Notes: generated by a model not told the origin, from the letters alone. 64,000 nucleotides of DNA from Exiguobacterium flavidum (GCF_003344535.1 NZ_QPKS01000009.1:62001-126000), one strand, 5' to 3'; positions 16,540 to 25,512 are shown, counted from the first letter of the stretch. Numbers and translations: made by a program.

Positions 16540-18000
16540 TCAGCCGTTCGGCTGATCCGGACGTCCGTCCGGCATCCGACGGACGATCAGAAGTGCAATG
16601 ATCGCACAGACGAGACTTGCGACGAAGACGAGGTCAAGACCATCGGACAGCGCGGAACGGGCGGCCTGCCTGACGGATTGTTCATAGCGCATGGCAGTCT
16701 CGGCCTGGAAGAACGGATCGACCGGCTTGTCTTGCAGCTCTTTCGAGTCGAGAAACGCCCGGCCGATCGAGATATTGAACAGCGTGCCGAAAATGGCGAC
16801 TCCGAGCGTCTGACCGGTCGTGCTCAAAAAGGAGTTGACTGCTGTCGCAGACCCCCGGCGTGACCAGTCGACCGATGTCTGGAGAACGACCATGAAGATC
16901 GGCTGGGAAAGACCGAATCCTGTCCCGATCATCGAGACGGCGAGATAGATGAAGATGTCACTAGAGCCCGAGTCAAGCAGGACGAGGATCAACGTCCCTG
17001 CGACGAGCAGGCTCATCCCGGTCATCGCTCGCTTGCGGGGAGAAGCCGTCCCAATCGTCCGTCCTCCGAAAATCGCCGTCAGCGTCCAAAACAAGGAGAG
17101 CGGCATCAGCAGGAACCCTGCTGCCGTCGGACTCTTCCCGAGCACAGCTTGAGCCCAAATCGGTATGAACGCGGACATCGAGACGAGCACCCAAGCCGAA
17201 AAGAAGACGGCCGAGTTGATGACGGCAATGACGGGATGTTTCAGCACGTCCGGCGGCAGAAGTGGATCGTTCGCCCGCTTCTCCGCCCGGTAAAACAATA
17301 AAAGCAGGACAAAGCTTGCTGCAAAACTAAGCATGACAAGCGGCCTTGTCCAGTCGAGCGTCTCGCTTCCTGACAGTAGGGCATACAGTAGGGCACTCAT
17401 TCCGGTCGCGAATAAAATCGCTCCGAGGAAGTCGATTTTACGTTCCGTCTCCTCGACTGTTTCCTTGTAGTAGAAGACGAGCATCAATGCGGCTAGCAGC
17501 GCGAACGGGACGTTCAACAAAAAGATGTAACGCCAGGATAGCGTCTCGACGAGGAATCCCCCGATGATCGGACCGGCGACGCCCGAGACGCCCCAGACCG
17601 CGCTCAAGATGCCCTGAATCTTCCCGCGTTCATCGTATGTATACAGGTCGCCGATGATCGTCATCGCGATCGGCAGAACGGCACCTGCGCCGAGTCCCTG
17701 CAACGCGCGGAAGATGATTAAAAGCTCCATCGATGGAGCGAGTCCGGACAGAAGCGAAGCGAGCGTGAACAACCCGATTCCGAACAGAAGTACACGCTTT
17801 CTTCCGTATAGATCCGCCACTTTTCCATATATGGGCGTCGAGACGGCCATGAACAGAAGGAATGCAGCGAATATCCAACTGACTAGCCCTGCACCCTTCA
17901 GGTCGCTTGCGATGACTGGCGTCGCCGTCGCGACGATCGTACCCTCGATTGCTGCGAGGAACGTCGCGAGAAGCAGCGCGATCGTGACTTTTTTTCTCAT
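16540..18000 (-). CDS. MFS drug exporter, DHA2 (EmrB/QacA) type
   Basis: 486 residues, about 14 membrane segments. Visible MFS marks are GKVADLYGRKR (motif A, about 59-69), FRALQGLGAGAVLPIAM (motif B region) and the antiporter motif C GVSGVAGPIIGG (about 138-149). These indicate a proton-coupled exporter of toxic compounds. No adjacent regulator of the TetR or MarR type is visible, so expression control is unknown. It is transcribed divergently from the SDR gene at 18155. Confidence 0.88.
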   Translation of the reverse strand: MRKKVTIALLLATFLAAIEGTIVATATPVIASDLKGAGLVSWIFAAFLLFMAVSTPIYGKVADLYGRKRVLLFGIGLFTLASLLSGLAPSMELLIIFRALQGLGAGAVLPIAMTIIGDLYTYDERGKIQGILSAVWGVSGVAGPIIGGFLVETLSWRYIFLLNVPFALLAALMLVFYYKETVEETERKIDFLGAILFATGMSALLYALLSGSETLDWTRPLVMLSFAASFVLLLLFYRAEKRANDPLLPPDVLKHPVIAVINSAVFFSAWVLVSMSAFIPIWAQAVLGKSPTAAGFLLMPLSLFWTLTAIFGGRTIGTASPRKRAMTGMSLLVAGTLILVLLDSGSSDIFIYLAVSMIGTGFGLSQPIFMVVLQTSVDWSRRGSATAVNSFLSTTGQTLGVAIFGTLFNISIGRAFLDSKELQDKPVDPFFQAETAMRYEQSVRQAARSALSDGLDLVFVASLVCAIIALLIVRRMPDGRPDQPNG

Positions 18001-18154
18001 GAATAGTTACTTCCTTTCCTGACTCTCTTATCCATGATAGCGATACCCGGCAAAGAAAATCCAGCAGAACATCATCACAGGGTTCAGAAGCAGGAATCCG
18101 GGGAAACATATAGAATGCTCTCTTGTATCGACATATGAATTGGAGGACTACGAC

Positions 18155-18958
18155 ATGTTACGAAAAACTGCACTGATCACCGGTGCCTCAGGTGGAATCG
18201 GGCTTGACCTCGCTGTTTTAGCCGCACGGGACGGATTCGACTGCGTGCTCGTCGCCCGCGACGAAAAGAAGCTGCAGGAATTGCAAGGTGTACTTGAGCG
18301 CCGCTATCATATCAAGGCCTATCCGATTCCGGCCGACCTTTCGGAAGCGGGAAGCGTCAGCTCGATCCTGCAAGAACTCGAACGTCAGGAACTGACTGTC
18401 GATCTTCTCTTCAACAATGCCGGTTTTGCGACTTCGGGACGGTTCGCTGAAATCGATCCAACAGAAGAGCTGAACGAAATTCAGGTCAATGTCGTCGCCT
18501 TGACCGAATTAACGAAACGTCTTCTTCCGGGCATGCTCGAACGCGGTTTCGGACGAATTCTGAACGTTGCCTCGATCGCTGCCTATATGCCAGGCCCTTA
18601 TATGAGTGTCTACTATGCGACGAAGGCCTATGTCCTCTCCTTCTCGGAAGCACTCGCGTCTGAACTCAAAGGCAGCGGTGTATCCGTGACATGCCTCGTT
18701 CCCGGTCCGACTGACACGCAATTCTTCGACCGGGCCGGTATCTCTTTACCATTCTCGCATATGCCTTCGCATATCGTCGCCTTCGCCGGCTATCTCGGTA
18801 CGCTAAAAGGGAAACGAGTCGTCATCCCTGGAGCAGGAAACATGGCGACCGTCGCCCTGTCCCGCTTGCTGCCACGTCGTCTGTTGACGGAAATCGCCGG
18901 TCGCCTGCAAGAGCCGAAGGAAGAGACGATGGATGCGGAACTTGCACTCGTCGATTGA
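18155..18958 (+). CDS. SDR-family oxidoreductase (DltE/COG0300 type)
   Basis: Short-chain dehydrogenase/reductase of 267 residues. It has cofactor motif TGASGGIG (about 9-16), NNAG (about 88-91), catalytic Ser in NVASIAAYM and YxxxK in YYATKAY. ATG at 18155 follows GGAGGA by 7 nt. The classical active site is intact; the substrate is not predictable. A hairpin terminator follows. Confidence 0.85.
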   Translation: MLRKTALITGASGGIGLDLAVLAARDGFDCVLVARDEKKLQELQGVLERRYHIKAYPIPADLSEAGSVSSILQELERQELTVDLLFNNAGFATSGRFAEIDPTEELNEIQVNVVALTELTKRLLPGMLERGFGRILNVASIAAYMPGPYMSVYYATKAYVLSFSEALASELKGSGVSVTCLVPGPTDTQFFDRAGISLPFSHMPSHIVAFAGYLGTLKGKRVVIPGAGNMATVALSRLLPRRLLTEIAGRLQEPKEETMDAELALVD

Positions 18959-18964
18959 AAATCA

Positions 18965-18996
18965 TGGGTGCTTGGATCAAACCAAGCATCCATTTT
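18965..18996 (+). terminator. Intrinsic terminator after SDR gene
   Basis: TGGGTGCTTGG-ATCAAA-CCAAGCATCCA with one G-T pair, followed by TTTT. Confidence 0.75.
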
Positions 18997-19100
18997 ACTA
19001 AAAAAATATTGTATTACATTCTAATTGGAATATAATTACTTATAGTTATATTTATGACGAAATTTGCTTCTCATGATACATACACCTAGGAGGACGACAG

Positions 19101-19529
19101 ATGAACAACGAATTCAAACAGCAGGTTTTGGTCAGTACTCTTCTCGTCACAGGAGTCATCGGTTTGTTCTTCCCGTGGTTCCGACTTGAAGACACGTTCC
19201 GTCCGGTTGACGGCTGGCTCTGGTTTTTCTCTAATCCCCTCATGAGCATCAGCTTCGTCGCCGCCTTCTTCCTGCTATGGACGAAGAATCGCTCCAACTT
19301 CGGTACTGTCTGCCTGTTCCTCGCCTTATTATTCATCCCGCTCACATCTCTCTACCATCTCTTGGTCTCGCACTCAGGGTCACTCAACCTCTCAGCAAGT
19401 TTCGCTTCGGCATACTTCGGATTTTTCATGACATTTCTCAGTACGACGATCGCCTTCTCGTTCTTTGCGATGAAGATGGCGAAACGCCAAAAATTCAACG
19501 TCGTCGGTCGTATATACGTCAGCGAATGA
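19101..19529 (+). CDS. Hypothetical four-TM membrane protein
   Basis: 142 residues with four membrane segments (about 8-26, 42-60, 68-88, 103-125). ATG at 19101 follows AGGAGGACGACAG. The gene stands alone with its own terminator. The region just upstream (19000-19080) is AT-rich, unlike most of the window. I recognise no family. Confidence 0.65.
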   Translation: MNNEFKQQVLVSTLLVTGVIGLFFPWFRLEDTFRPVDGWLWFFSNPLMSISFVAAFFLLWTKNRSNFGTVCLFLALLFIPLTSLYHLLVSHSGSLNLSASFASAYFGFFMTFLSTTIAFSFFAMKMAKRQKFNVVGRIYVSE

Positions 19530-19533
19530 CGAA

Positions 19534-19567
19534 AAAAGCGCGTTCCGAACATCCGGAACGCGCTTTT
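19534..19567. terminator. Bidirectional intrinsic terminator
   Basis: A perfect 13-bp stem AAAAGCGCGTTCC / GGAACGCGCTTTT between the convergent gene ends at 19529 and 19585. Confidence 0.9.
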
Positions 19568-19584
19568 GTCATGTTGATTTCAAT

Positions 19585-20259
19585 TCAATTTCCGAAAAAA
19601 ATATGCAGCCTGTCTAGTGTCTCGCGATATGCCAGTCCGGATAATTTTTCTTTAATCACACCTTCGCGCATCAGCCAAATTTCATCAGCAAGCTTCGCTG
19701 CCGCATCCAGCTGATGAGTTGAAAAGACGATCGTCGTCCCCTCGTCTGCCTCTTCTTGCAGGATGTCACCGAGCGTTACGACCCAAGCCGGATCGAGTCC
19801 GTTCGTCGGTTCATCAAGGAGGAGCACTTCAGGAGAAGAGAGCAGTGCCTGAGCAAGCAAAAGACGCTGACGCATCCCCTTCGACAGATCGCTCACCCGC
19901 TTCTTCAGGTGCATGGTCAATCCTGTCCGTTCAAGTTGATCCGCAACCTCATGACCTTGAAGAACCGCAAAATATTCGAGCGTCTTTTCGACCGTAAGGC
20001 CGTGGACGAACTCGAAATCGTCCGGCATATAACCAAACTGCAGGTTGTATCTCCGTTTATCCGAAGGCGAAATACCATTCATCAGGACTTCTCCTTCCGA
20101 CTGCTCTGCTGCGCCTGTCAGGAGGGACAGCAACGTCGACTTCCCTGCACCGTTACTGCCACACAGAGCGATGATTCTTCCTTTCCCGATCACTTCGCTG
20201 AGCGGTTGAAGGACGAATACATCGTCGTAACGCTTTCCTAATTTTTTCATCTCGATCAT
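19585..20259 (-). CDS. nosF: NosF-like copper ABC transporter ATPase
   Basis: ABC ATPase of 224 residues with GSNGAGKST (Walker A), DLSKGMRQR (signature) and VLLLDEPTNGLD (Walker B). ATG at 20259 lies right after GGAGGTGCGCG and overlaps the permease stop by 4 bp; an in-frame start 25 codons upstream lies inside nosY. As the last gene of nosD-nosL-nosY-nosF it should energise the NosFY complex, which works with NosD to deliver copper or sulfur to a copper enzyme outside the membrane. Confidence 0.85.
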   Translation of the reverse strand: MIEMKKLGKRYDDVFVLQPLSEVIGKGRIIALCGSNGAGKSTLLSLLTGAAEQSEGEVLMNGISPSDKRRYNLQFGYMPDDFEFVHGLTVEKTLEYFAVLQGHEVADQLERTGLTMHLKKRVSDLSKGMRQRLLLAQALLSSPEVLLLDEPTNGLDPAWVVTLGDILQEEADEGTTIVFSTHQLDAAAKLADEIWLMREGVIKEKLSGLAYRETLDRLHIFFGN

Positions 20260-21044
20260 CGCGCACCTCCGAGTAGCTTCGCTGTCCCAAGCAACGAAAA
20301 GAAAATTCCAGTCAGGACGACTGACAGGATGCACAGCATTCCCACCGGCTCAGCAAGCCATCCGAGCAATCCCGTATAGAGCTCACCGAACACATCGTTC
20401 GATGAGACGATTGCCATCGCACCGATACGAAGCATTTCGAGCGGATTGAGCAAGAGCAGACCAATCATTGCATCCTCTTGGAGAGGGTATGGCAGATGTG
20501 TCACGGTCGAAACAAGGATGGTCGGCCAAAGCAGCACGAAAGCGACGAAGACGGTCAGCGCGTACATCAGTCCCCGGATCCGATTCTTCGCGACTGCTCC
20601 GAGTAGCGTCCCGATCGCGGCACTCACTGCGACGAGCAATAACGAGTAAACGAACAGTGTAATCCATTCACCCGGCGGTATCCGGACGAACAGCCCCATC
20701 AGACCGAACGCAATCAGCAGGATCAGCGTCTGTGCCGTCATGAACGCCACGTATTTACTGATCACCATCCAAGGAAGTCCGACTGCGTACGTCCGGTATA
20801 GCCGGAGGCGTCCAGCTTCATGTTCGCTCGACCAGTGCATCGCCGTCACCATAAGGATGAGAACAGGAATGACAAATCCTTCCGTCGTCATCAGCGTCGC
20901 GCTGATGTTCGTATAACTTGCTGCAATCGGCAACGCTGCCTCCGCAGAACCGAGTATCAACAGGAGTGATATCCAGAAAATCAGCATCCCGTAGCTTTCC
21001 CACTGACTGAGAAAACGGGACGTCTCCATTCGGTAGAGTTTCAA
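20256..21044 (-). CDS. nosY: NosY-like ABC-2 permease
   Basis: 262 residues with six membrane segments, the permease partner of the downstream ATPase. It overlaps nosL by 4 bp and nosF by 4 bp. In nitrous-oxide reducers NosDFY matures the copper sites of NosZ. No nosZ is in this window, so the client may be another copper protein such as cytochrome oxidase; this is inference. Confidence 0.82.
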   Translation of the reverse strand: MKLYRMETSRFLSQWESYGMLIFWISLLLILGSAEAALPIAASYTNISATLMTTEGFVIPVLILMVTAMHWSSEHEAGRLRLYRTYAVGLPWMVISKYVAFMTAQTLILLIAFGLMGLFVRIPPGEWITLFVYSLLLVAVSAAIGTLLGAVAKNRIRGLMYALTVFVAFVLLWPTILVSTVTHLPYPLQEDAMIGLLLLNPLEMLRIGAMAIVSSNDVFGELYTGLLGWLAEPVGMLCILSVVLTGIFFSLLGTAKLLGGAR

Positions 21045-21580
21045 TGGGCATGCATCTTCTCAGCGTCGTTTTCTTTCATCTCACTGTTCATCTTGTGCTT
21101 CTTCATTTTTTCCTTCATCATCTCTTCGTTTCGGACCCAATCATGCTTCTTCAGTTGATTGAATGACATCTTCTCTCCACCGTTCATCTCGATATACCGG
21201 TCTGCGTCAGCCTCCTTCGCGAACGAGACGACGTTGTAGACCATCGGCGTCTTTGCGCCTTCATCGTAGACGAACGTTCCGTCTTTGAGCTCGACCCATT
21301 TCTTCGTCTTGAAATCTTTAACGTACATGGCAGCGATCTCTTCCTTGTCCTGTTCCGGATACCAATCCTTCATCAGACAGCCGATATCATCGAATGCATA
21401 ACCCTTTTCGTTGTCCATCACGGCCTCAGCCGCGAATTGTCTGTCGACCACCTTCATCTTGCAAACCTCGCATTCCGTCTCGCCCCACTTGATTTCAAAC
21501 GGTGCGGCTGTTGCCGAACTGCATGCTGCGAGCAATGCCGACAACCCGATCAACGATGATGCCATCAAACCTTTTTTCAT
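21041..21580 (-). CDS. nosL: NosL-family copper-binding lipoprotein
   Basis: 179-residue lipoprotein. The signal peptide ends in the lipobox LAAC at about residue 20. The mature part has ECEVCKMKV (Cys/Met copper ligands) and the NosL features YAFDDIGCLM and MVYN. The C-terminal tail is rich in His, Met, Lys and Glu and may bind metal. ATG at 21580 follows GGAGGAAAACAAA. NosL supplies Cu(I) to NosZ maturation in denitrifiers. Confidence 0.9.
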   Translation of the reverse strand: MKKGLMASSLIGLSALLAACSSATAAPFEIKWGETECEVCKMKVVDRQFAAEAVMDNEKGYAFDDIGCLMKDWYPEQDKEEIAAMYVKDFKTKKWVELKDGTFVYDEGAKTPMVYNVVSFAKEADADRYIEMNGGEKMSFNQLKKHDWVRNEEMMKEKMKKHKMNSEMKENDAEKMHAH

Positions 21581-22752
21581 TTTGTTTTCCTCCCCAGTCT
21601 CCATCCGATTATGCCAATCATCAAAGTCGTAAACGCACTGAAAGTGAATGAAAAATGCAATCCATTACTGCGCAGGAAGCGGGGGGCATGATCGACGAGC
21701 ACGCTCTCGTCCTGTGATTTCAGCAGATGTTCAAGTACTACGAGCCCGGGAGAATCATAGACGAGTTCAAGTGCCTCATAACGATCACTAAGCAGGTAGA
21801 GGTACGGGTCTGCCCTGAACACGAGATCATTGCGCCGGTCACGATCGAGGTCGATTACAAGTTCTGAGTCGAACCTGTTGCCGGACAATACATTGTCGAA
21901 CGCATCACGGACGAATAGTGGATAGCGGTTACCGCGCAGATCGTTGTCCACGACGGTCATCCCGTTCGTCGTTTTAAAGCGCAGAGCAAGGTTGTTTTCG
22001 CTGATTCGATTCTTCCGAATCATCGTACCGGTGCTCCCTTCGACAGAAAGACCGACCTGGTTCGCTGAGACATCGTTGCCTGAGACGGTTGAATTCTCCG
22101 CTTCATACAACATGATTCCTTGGGCCGACGCCCCGGTATGTTGCCTCACGATATTTTGTAGAAGCCTCGACCTGTCTGTCCCCATCACCATCAATCCGGT
22201 CACATTTTGCTTGAACGTCGACTTGAGGACGGTGTTGTCGTTACTGAACATCATATGTACGCCATATCGAGAGAGATCGACTGTAACGTGTTCGATCCGA
22301 TGTCCTCCTCCCTCTTCTAGATAGACTGCGTCCCTGACGTTCGTGATCTCACTGCTTGAGAGGGTGATCCGTTCGCTTGCCTCGAGCACGATTCCGTCCG
22401 TCTGCCCGTCCCCATTGATCCGAACGTCACTGATCTTCGAATGTTTCGTTCCTATTGCGTTAATCGCGACACCCTCAGTCTCGATTGTGACCTGTTCGAT
22501 TTCATGATTGTTCCCGGTCATCTCGATAGCAGGAACCTTCACCCCTTCACAGCCGACGAGCCGAACGTTCCTTAAACTCGCTTCTTCGCCTTCCAACGTG
22601 AAGGCAGGTTCCTCACAAAATGTGATCGTTTGCCCTACACCATTGAAATCCCCCTGCTCGATTGTGATGTTTTCCGATGCCGCAACTCCTTCCGATACAG
22701 GAATGAGCAGGAGCACTCCTGTCAGCAAGTAATGATAAAATCCCCTTCTCAT
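21577..22752 (-). CDS. nosD: NosD-like beta-helix copper-maturation protein
   Basis: 391-residue extracytoplasmic protein. An N-terminal signal (about 7-25) leads into right-handed parallel beta-helix repeats (NosD/CASH type; recurring N-x-V/I-x-x-N patterns such as GNDVSANQVGLSVEGS) across about 45-330. A C-terminal membrane anchor near 370-387 follows. ATG at 22752 has GGAGGAG upstream. It is the first gene of the nosDLYF operon; its upstream region has direct repeats and a G-rich element. Confidence 0.83.
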   Translation of the reverse strand: MRRGFYHYLLTGVLLLIPVSEGVAASENITIEQGDFNGVGQTITFCEEPAFTLEGEEASLRNVRLVGCEGVKVPAIEMTGNNHEIEQVTIETEGVAINAIGTKHSKISDVRINGDGQTDGIVLEASERITLSSSEITNVRDAVYLEEGGGHRIEHVTVDLSRYGVHMMFSNDNTVLKSTFKQNVTGLMVMGTDRSRLLQNIVRQHTGASAQGIMLYEAENSTVSGNDVSANQVGLSVEGSTGTMIRKNRISENNLALRFKTTNGMTVVDNDLRGNRYPLFVRDAFDNVLSGNRFDSELVIDLDRDRRNDLVFRADPYLYLLSDRYEALELVYDSPGLVVLEHLLKSQDESVLVDHAPRFLRSNGLHFSFTFSAFTTLMIGIIGWRLGRKTK

Positions 22753-22810
22753 TAGCTCCTCCTTCGACGATTACGAAGCAATTGTACATAATAAAATCAA
22801 AAGATGTGTG

Positions 22811-22824
22811 TACTGCCGGGGGTA
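22811..22824. promoter_or_regulatory. G-rich quasi-palindrome upstream of nosD
   Basis: TACTGCCGGGGGTA has 5 of 7 symmetric pairs. It loosely resembles copper-responsive CsoR sites (TAC...GTA edges with C/G tracts). It lies about 60 bp upstream of nosD. Confidence 0.3.
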
Positions 22825-22834
22825 TTTTTGTGAA

Positions 22835-22867
22835 ATATCGTTTCATAGTTATGTCGATATTGTTTCA
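22835..22867. repeat. Two 11-bp direct repeats at two-helical-turn spacing
   Basis: ATATCGTTTCA (22835-22845) and ATATTGTTTCA (22857-22867) are spaced 22 bp start to start. They lie 83-115 bp upstream of nosD, a plausible binding site for a response-regulator dimer. Confidence 0.4.
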
Positions 22868-22904
22868 AACTGGAGTGATTTTTTTTACATCGTGTGGAAA
22901 CGAC

Positions 22905-22935
22905 AAAAAACAGGATCGCTTCTTCGCGATCCTGT
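22905..22935 (-). terminator. Intrinsic terminator of the rnz-ECF operon
   Basis: ACAGGATCGC-TTCTTC-GCGATCCTGT, a perfect 10-bp stem followed on the minus strand by TTTTTTG, 22 bp after the stop at 22957. Confidence 0.88.
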
Positions 22936-22956
22936 AAGGATTCGATGATGACATTT

Positions 22957-23304
22957 TTACGCTCTGCTTCGTCCGAACCGAATTTTCTTATGACGTGGCG
23001 TATGCTTGGCGAGCAAGAGTGGTCGCGCGAGGACGAGCGACGTCACGAGAAGCAGATATGCCGATGTCCACATGAGGGTCCAGGCGATGATACCGAACAC
23101 GAGTGCCGTTTCGAAACGGAGGTGCGCAAGGAGCGGGCCTTCGATGCTCGTCACGAGCATGAGCGCCGGCCAAGCTGCTGCTGACAGCAGATAAAGCCCT
23201 GCATATCTGCCGCGGATCGTCCGTCGCATCAACATCACGGAACCGAACCCGATCCCTAGCAGGCTGACCACGATCAGAAAAAAGATGTATGAGTTCGACA
23301 CCAT
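22957..23304 (-). CDS. Hypothetical three-TM membrane protein
   Basis: 115 residues with three membrane segments. The start is ATG at 23304 with GGGAGGA upstream; an in-frame start 13 codons earlier has no site. It is the last gene of the rnz-ECF operon. No domain is recognised. Confidence 0.6.
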   Translation of the reverse strand: MVSNSYIFFLIVVSLLGIGFGSVMLMRRTIRGRYAGLYLLSAAAWPALMLVTSIEGPLLAHLRFETALVFGIIAWTLMWTSAYLLLVTSLVLARPLLLAKHTPRHKKIRFGRSRA

Positions 23305-23349
23305 CTTGAATCCTCCCTCGTCCACAAAGCTGAGGCGATGCATTCTTTT

Positions 23350-23928
23350 TTATTCCTTACCCTCAATCGAGTCCGCCGAACGCATGATTCGAAGAAAAAT
23401 CGGATGCAGCGCATAGATGAAAAAGAGGTTCGAGAGACCGTGGAGCGTATCGAAAAACACGCCCGTGACGAGCAGTGAAATAAATCCGCCCACTGAAAAC
23501 CCGGTCAACGCGAGGAAGCCGATGTTGCTGACCCAGCCGTAGAGATACCCTGCCGCAAGTCCGTAAAGGGCGAGCGGAAAACGCCTCCTCTTCCAAGGAA
23601 TCAACGAAACGCCGAGACAGACGAAGGCGAACGCAAACGCCTGGAAGATGACGAACGTCCCTGTCCCAAGAAAAAAACTCGACAGGACTGCGACGAATGC
23701 TCCTGCGACGCTTCCTTGCAGCGGGCCGCGATAGGCAGACAAGAGCAGTAGCAAAGCAGTTGCTGGCTGGACGTTCGGAATGCCGGCAAACAGGATTCGT
23801 CCGGCGATCGCCAGGGCGATGATGAGGGCAAGGAAGCGCAAGTCCGTCTCACTCAAACGCTCGCGTTCGAACAGGACGATGAATGCCAGTAGGATTGCCG
23901 GCAATGAAAACCAGACGACCGTCATCAA
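23350..23928 (-). CDS. ECF transporter S component (substrate-binding membrane subunit)
   Basis: 192-residue membrane protein with about six segments, matching the size and layout of ECF S components. The stretch ALLLLLSAYRGPLQGSVAGAF resembles the conserved helix region that faces EcfT. It overlaps the ATPase gene by 4 bp (ATGA). The neighbouring DUF4430 lipoprotein suggests a cobalamin-like cargo, but no vitamin riboswitch is visible upstream of the operon. Confidence 0.7.
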   Translation of the reverse strand: MMTVVWFSLPAILLAFIVLFERERLSETDLRFLALIIALAIAGRILFAGIPNVQPATALLLLLSAYRGPLQGSVAGAFVAVLSSFFLGTGTFVIFQAFAFAFVCLGVSLIPWKRRRFPLALYGLAAGYLYGWVSNIGFLALTGFSVGGFISLLVTGVFFDTLHGLSNLFFIYALHPIFLRIMRSADSIEGKE

Positions 23929-24857
23929 AAGAGCCAGCTCCTTTTAAAGAACTCCCTCGTCGGACCATCGAACGCGATTTCACCTTTGACGAGATAAAGG
24001 ACCCGGGACGCAGAACGGATGACATCAGTGTCGTGCGTCGCGATGACGACGAGACGTTTTTGGCCAGAAAGCGAACTGAGAAAGCTTTCACGCTGACTGT
24101 TCGTCAGACCGGCAGTCGGTTCATCGAAGTACATCGCGTCAGCTGCCTCGTCGACCGTTTCGAGCAGGCGCAACTTCTGTCGGCTGAACGTCCTTTCCCC
24201 CGTGTCAGGCGCAAGCGCGGGATTGGCCGGAACGTAAGCCTTCTTACCCGACCGTTTGATCTTTCCATATAGCGGACGTTCTGCGCCGATCAATAGACGA
24301 AGCAACGTCGTCTTGCCGCTTCCGTTCGCTCCGACGAGCGCGACGCGTTCCCCCCGGTGAAGCACGAGACGCTCCACCTCGAGGGCATAGTCAGGACTGA
24401 GCGGATAACGATGGCGCACCCGGTTCAGCTCGTCGAGCACGCTCCCCTTCGTGCCATCAGTTAACAAAGGAGCGATTTCATGACGCTCCTGATGCGAATA
24501 ATGGACCGTACACCCTCTCCTCTCAAGCTCAGCGAACAGCTCAAGCAGCCTCTTCTCACGGATGAAGTCTAGAAAGAGGAACGGCTCCTCGAGATAGAGT
24601 GAAGACTCATGCATCGCGAGCTCGTGGCCGATCGTGACGAGTTGACGCTCTCCCATCGAGAGTTCACCAGCCTCCTTATCCCAAAAAGCTTCAAGTCCGA
24701 ACAGCGTCGCGATCTCACCACCTCTAAATAGCCCCGATACGGACAAGAGATCCTTCACCCTGCCGCTGATCAATTGATCGGGCTGGAGAACTTCGCGATT
24801 CACCGTTCTCGCCTGTTCAGCGAGTTCGGCTGCGCCTGCTGAATAGATGATAGCCAT
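23925..24857 (-). CDS. Tandem ECF ATPase with truncated first nucleotide-binding domain
   Basis: 310 residues. The second half (about 155-305) is a complete ABC domain: GANGSGKTT, a Q-loop region, MYFDEPTAGL and THD. The first half has signature LSMGERQ and Walker B-like LYLEEPF but begins at the Q-loop region (QPDQLISG near 26-33). It lacks the usual N-terminal lobe with Walker A. An in-frame TGA lies 9 codons before the ATG at 24857, which has AGGAG upstream, so no upstream extension is possible. The start overlaps ecfT by 41 bp. NBD1 therefore probably cannot bind ATP normally. Confidence 0.75.
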   Translation of the reverse strand: MAIIYSAGAAELAEQARTVNREVLQPDQLISGRVKDLLSVSGLFRGGEIATLFGLEAFWDKEAGELSMGERQLVTIGHELAMHESSLYLEEPFLFLDFIREKRLLELFAELERRGCTVHYSHQERHEIAPLLTDGTKGSVLDELNRVRHRYPLSPDYALEVERLVLHRGERVALVGANGSGKTTLLRLLIGAERPLYGKIKRSGKKAYVPANPALAPDTGERTFSRQKLRLLETVDEAADAMYFDEPTAGLTNSQRESFLSSLSGQKRLVVIATHDTDVIRSASRVLYLVKGEIAFDGPTREFFKRSWLF

Positions 24858-25512
24858 CGCGTATCGCTCCTTTCGACAAGGATGTCACTGGCGGAAGCAA
24901 TAGACCGGCGAACAGATATCCCTGTCCGATCAGATAGAGCAAAGACACGAGGACGACCGTCAAAGTGATGTCCTCCCGTCGATAGGGACGGGGTTCCGGA
25001 AGCACATGACGTACCGGCAAAAGGTGATAAATCGCCGTCCGCTCAAGACTCTGCCCCTCGTTCCCTTTTCCGTGGCTACTCCTGACCTCGGGCCACGTCT
25101 TGAGTAAGGACGGGACGAGTGCTACAACTTTTCCCGCAAGGTCCGTCATCCGCGGAAAGACGCGGAACATCGCAGCGAGCTGGTCGAACGGGGCAAGCGC
25201 GATCGCAAGCTGGCTAGTCGACACGAACAGAAGCAGGGACGTCCCTGTCAAGAAGACCCCGTACCAGTCGACGAATCCTCCCTGCAGGAGCGGAAACGCA
25301 GAGACGAGGAGGAAGGTCAGGACGAGCGGAAGATAGAACTTGCCCTCGAAACGGATGTGGAGTGCATGTAGCAGTAGCAGCTGGGCAATCAGAAGAACGA
25401 AGGCGTGTTCAGCGAGCAGGAACGGGAGCGATAACATGCCGAAAACATACAGGGCGACGTTCAGCGGATGGATCCGCTTCCGTTCCGGTTCACTCAAAGT
25501 AAGCCATCGCAT
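24817..25512 (-). CDS. EcfT-like transmembrane subunit
   Basis: About 231 residues with four to five membrane segments and an amphipathic region (about 105-150) in the place of the EcfT coupling helices. The usual A-x-RG coupling motifs are not clear (EVRSSHG occupies that position), so the subunit is divergent. I chose ATG at 25512; an in-frame TTG at 25551 is an alternative. Both overlap the end of the DUF4430 gene. It should link the ATPase to the S component. Confidence 0.65.
   Translation of the reverse strand: MRWLTLSEPERKRIHPLNVALYVFGMLSLPFLLAEHAFVLLIAQLLLLHALHIRFEGKFYLPLVLTFLLVSAFPLLQGGFVDWYGVFLTGTSLLLFVSTSQLAIALAPFDQLAAMFRVFPRMTDLAGKVVALVPSLLKTWPEVRSSHGKGNEGQSLERTAIYHLLPVRHVLPEPRPYRREDITLTVVLVSLLYLIGQGYLFAGLLLPPVTSLSKGAIRDGYHLFSRRSRTR

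Noticed and set aside
19001-19080. AT-rich patch suggesting horizontal transfer
   Set aside because: It is an ordinary intergenic promoter region between a terminator and a gene; no mobile-element traces are present.
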